The notes under the pieces are model-generated. The model did no database searches and was not told where the DNA came from. It worked only from the letters and a program-made list of their open reading frames with translations. A DNA stretch of 64,000 nt from Elusimicrobiota bacterium (lineage in GTDB: Bacteria; Elusimicrobiota; Elusimicrobia; FEN-1173). This document shows, piece after piece, positions 61,951-64,000 of this stretch; position 1 is the stretch's first letter; each line of letters starts with the position of its first letter. The position numbers and the translations under genes were made by a program. Location: the NCBI GenBank assembly GCA_016721625.1, contig JADKHR010000001.1:558001-622000 (forward strand), read 5' to 3'.

Positions 61951-64000
61951 ATGAAACTTCGCCACGAAGGTTCAGCCCGACCCGAAGGGCCGGTTCGATC
62001 GGGAATGCGGGAGTCGCGGATCGCTCGACGGATTTTGGGATCCAGCATGATTGAAGTGGTCTTGTTCATGTTTGTCGTTTCCGTTATTTTCCTCGTGGGC
62101 GTGCAGGTGTTCCGCGGGGTGGGCATGGGCGTGGCGACTTCCAAAAACAAGACCCTCGCCGCCAACCAGGCTCAAAGCCACCTGGCAACGCTGGTGGCCA
62201 CAGGATACGGCGAGATTTCAGCCAGTTCAGTCACCGCCGCCGTCCCCGGACTAACACCGGCCAAATACTACGACACCATCCAATATCCCCCCACCAGCAC
62301 CAAGGTCGGCGCGGCCACGTTCACCCGCTACACCCTGGTCGAGAAAATGTCCCACGGGTCCAATGGCCAGCTGACCGCCCTGGCCGCCTCGGCCGCCGAC
62401 GAGGGCTTGAAACGGATCACCGAACTGATCACCTGGCGGGACGGAAAAGATTTGCGTTCCGTGGAATTGAAAAACATCGTGGAATCCCCCCGGACCGACA
62501 TCCGCCTCTGCGAGTTCCGGGGGGTCGTGAAAAGCACGAACAACGTGCCCCTGTCGGGCGCTTCGGTGATGGGTTCCTATTCCGACCAGCGGGCTTTCGC
62601 GCCCACCGACAACACGGGGGCCTATACGATCCAGGTTCCCTCGGGCACCTATGTCGTCACGGCTTCCTATCCCGGGTACGAACCCCGGACGATAACCGGG
62701 CTGAACCTGTCATTCCTCACCAGCCCGGTCACGGTGGACTTTTCGCTCAACCGCAGTCCCACGGGCGTGGTCCAAGGCTCTGTGTGGACCAACCCGAGCC
62801 TCGTCATCAGCCAGGTGGTGGCGTCCACGGTGAACTCGTCCGGCTTTTCACAAGAATACGTGGAGGTCTATAACCCCACCACCTGGACCTGGACCATGCC
62901 GGGAAACGTGGGGCTCATGTATCAACGACATGTGTCAGACGACCCTGTGGCGCTCCCCATCAGCATTAACTATTTAAGCAACTTCTTCGAAAACCGCAAA
63001 TTTTATTTGTTCGCCAACACGAGTCCCGTGGTGGTGGCGGGGATATCGAAAATCCCCGACGCGGTGTGGGACACCTCGGTGGGAAACCCCAACTACACGA
63101 ATTTCCCCATGTTTGCGGCCAACAAAAACATCATACCGACACAGGAGGATGGTTCAGGATCCAAACCGGGCGTCGGCGGTGTGGGCCTCTGCCAGGCCCC
63201 CTGCGTGGCCGGGGGACCCACCAAATGGGACCGGGTGGGCTGGGGAAGCGGCGGGGATGACCCCACCATCGTTGAGGGCATCCGCATTGAAGGCAGACCC
63301 TCACCAGGGACCTCCTATAGTCGGATATCCAGCACCTCGGGGGTGAGCAACGTGGACGGTCCCGCCTACGATATGGATGACAATTCGGCGGATTTCGTGG
63401 TATCCACCTTCGTGGCCGCCCCGCCGCGCAATATGTTAACAGCGGACACGATGCCCCGGACGGGGGTTCCCCCCACCGGGGCCTATGTGTGGACCAACGA
63501 CCCTTTGGGTTACCCTACGCCGGCGGGCACGGTTTGGTGGATCAGCGGATCCGCGTCCCGGAAAACCTCGCAATTCACCCTCACCGTCACCACCGCGCCC
63601 CAAATGGTGGCGGTCAGCGCCGGCGCATTCGGAAAATCCTACGACCCGAGTTCCTTCATTAGCCCCACCAGCACGGGCCCCACGACAATCAACGTTTCAG
63701 CGCGGGAAACCAACCGTTGGGCCATACTTCAAGGCACGGTGAAGGACAACTTGGGATTCCCCATCGCCGGGCTCCCCGTGGTGGAGGGAATGCCCTCTGC
63801 GCCGGGCCCCACGGACATGACCGGTCTAAAACTGACCCGAGCCGACGGAACGATCACCGTTGGAACCATGGACGCCGGATTCCGCGCCACCATCAATCAA
63901 GGGGCGGCCATCAACCGCAAATATGCGTCCTCCCAGTTTATCCCGGTGGGTTGCAGTGTGGGAGCCGTGTGCGCCCCCCCCCTCGTCCTTTTGCCTTGCC
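61951..64000 (+). CDS. Type IV pilin-like giant surface protein, N-terminal part (runs off window)
   Basis: The frame is open from ATG 61951 (AAAGGAGG 5 nt upstream) to the window end, over 683 residues. The leader ends RRILG and continues SSMIEVVLFMFVVSVIFLVG, a class III-type signal with Glu at +5, so a prepilin peptidase should cut after Gly. A pilin-like head follows. A carboxypeptidase-regulatory-like beta domain comes next (NNVPLSGASVMGSYSDQRAF, DNTGAYTIQVPSGTYVVTAS), then a lamin-tail-like region (VVASTVNSSGFSQEYVEVYN), and later a second regulatory-like domain (LQGTVKDNLGFPIAGLPVVE). Pilins are usually 120-200 residues, so this is an adhesin-like minor pilin or pseudopilin fusion. It is well preserved over its visible length. 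Confidence 0.85.
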   Translation, partial: MKLRHEGSARPEGPVRSGMRESRIARRILGSSMIEVVLFMFVVSVIFLVGVQVFRGVGMGVATSKNKTLAANQAQSHLATLVATGYGEISASSVTAAVPGLTPAKYYDTIQYPPTSTKVGAATFTRYTLVEKMSHGSNGQLTALAASAADEGLKRITELITWRDGKDLRSVELKNIVESPRTDIRLCEFRGVVKSTNNVPLSGASVMGSYSDQRAFAPTDNTGAYTIQVPSGTYVVTASYPGYEPRTITGLNLSFLTSPVTVDFSLNRSPTGVVQGSVWTNPSLVISQVVASTVNSSGFSQEYVEVYNPTTWTWTMPGNVGLMYQRHVSDDPVALPISINYLSNFFENRKFYLFANTSPVVVAGISKIPDAVWDTSVGNPNYTNFPMFAANKNIIPTQEDGSGSKPGVGGVGLCQAPCVAGGPTKWDRVGWGSGGDDPTIVEGIRIEGRPSPGTSYSRISSTSGVSNVDGPAYDMDDNSADFVVSTFVAAPPRNMLTADTMPRTGVPPTGAYVWTNDPLGYPTPAGTVWWISGSASRKTSQFTLTVTTAPQMVAVSAGAFGKSYDPSSFISPTSTGPTTINVSARETNRWAILQGTVKDNLGFPIAGLPVVEGMPSAPGPTDMTGLKLTRADGTITVGTMDAGFRATINQGAAINRKYASSQFIPVGCSVGAVCAPPLVLLPC

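Overview
The window is about 60% GC, gene-dense, bacterial chromosomal DNA. The cell envelope is Gram-negative in type (RND/TolC efflux, a beta-barrel-like protein, a type IV pilin-like protein), and respiration appears menaquinone-based (SdhCAB plus futalosine-pathway genes). No single gene fixes the phylum. Large pilin-like proteins, a futalosine operon and a RAYT with GTAG-type REP doublets would fit an uncultivated lineage such as Elusimicrobiota or a neighbour, but this is a low-confidence inference.

Layout. 1-5.2 kb: end of an epimerase gene, a GT1 glycosyltransferase and the sdhCAB operon. 5.4-17.2 kb: mixed genes, including a LemA relic, a SET-domain protein, a thiol peroxidase, a CapA-like protein, a PEP-synthase-like protein with a small membrane partner, an EthD-like protein, a DUF2914 membrane protein, a quinone oxidoreductase, a CsgG/FlgO-like lipoprotein-type protein and a beta-barrel-like protein. 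17.3-21.4 kb: a MoxR/DUF58/TgpA-type transglutaminase operon. 21.6-23.1 kb: a RAYT transposon with perfect 22-bp inverted ends and a relic of a second copy. 23.5 kb: tRNA-Asp. 23.7-30.6 kb: a C30 (staphyloxanthin-type) carotenoid cluster crtN-aldH-crtP-crtQ-crtO, without crtM. 30.7-35.9 kb: a Ca-type P-ATPase, a photolyase-related flavoprotein and a SOUL protein. 36.0-42.0 kb: a TetR-TolC-MFP-RND efflux operon with a visible promoter and operator. 42.2-44.6 kb: small membrane proteins, a tautomerase, a tRNA-Val array full of structured inserts, and a HigBA pair. 44.6-53.6 kb: YgfZ, an MBL hydrolase and a HAD phosphatase, then the divergent menaquinone operon ubiA-ubiX-ubiD-mqnE-mqnA-mqnC-ferredoxin. 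53.6-61.2 kb: a very large polytopic GH94 protein preceded by, or fused to, a secreted protein with four tandem repeats. 61.5-64 kb: a REP doublet, a MITE, and a pilin-like giant protein that runs off the window.

Two features dominate. First, more than a dozen otherwise well-conserved genes are broken by one- or two-base indels, mostly in homopolymers. They include sdhA, crtP, the RND pump, TolC and GH94. This looks like consensus sequencing error rather than mass gene decay, so I describe these genes as single loci and mark the break points. Second, the intergenic DNA carries several families of palindromic elements: GTAG-REP doublets, CCCTCTCCC palindromes, a 215-bp MITE, and an approximately 63-nt hairpin element set exactly in the anticodon loop of tRNA-Val copies. 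The last of these is the most unusual structure in the window.
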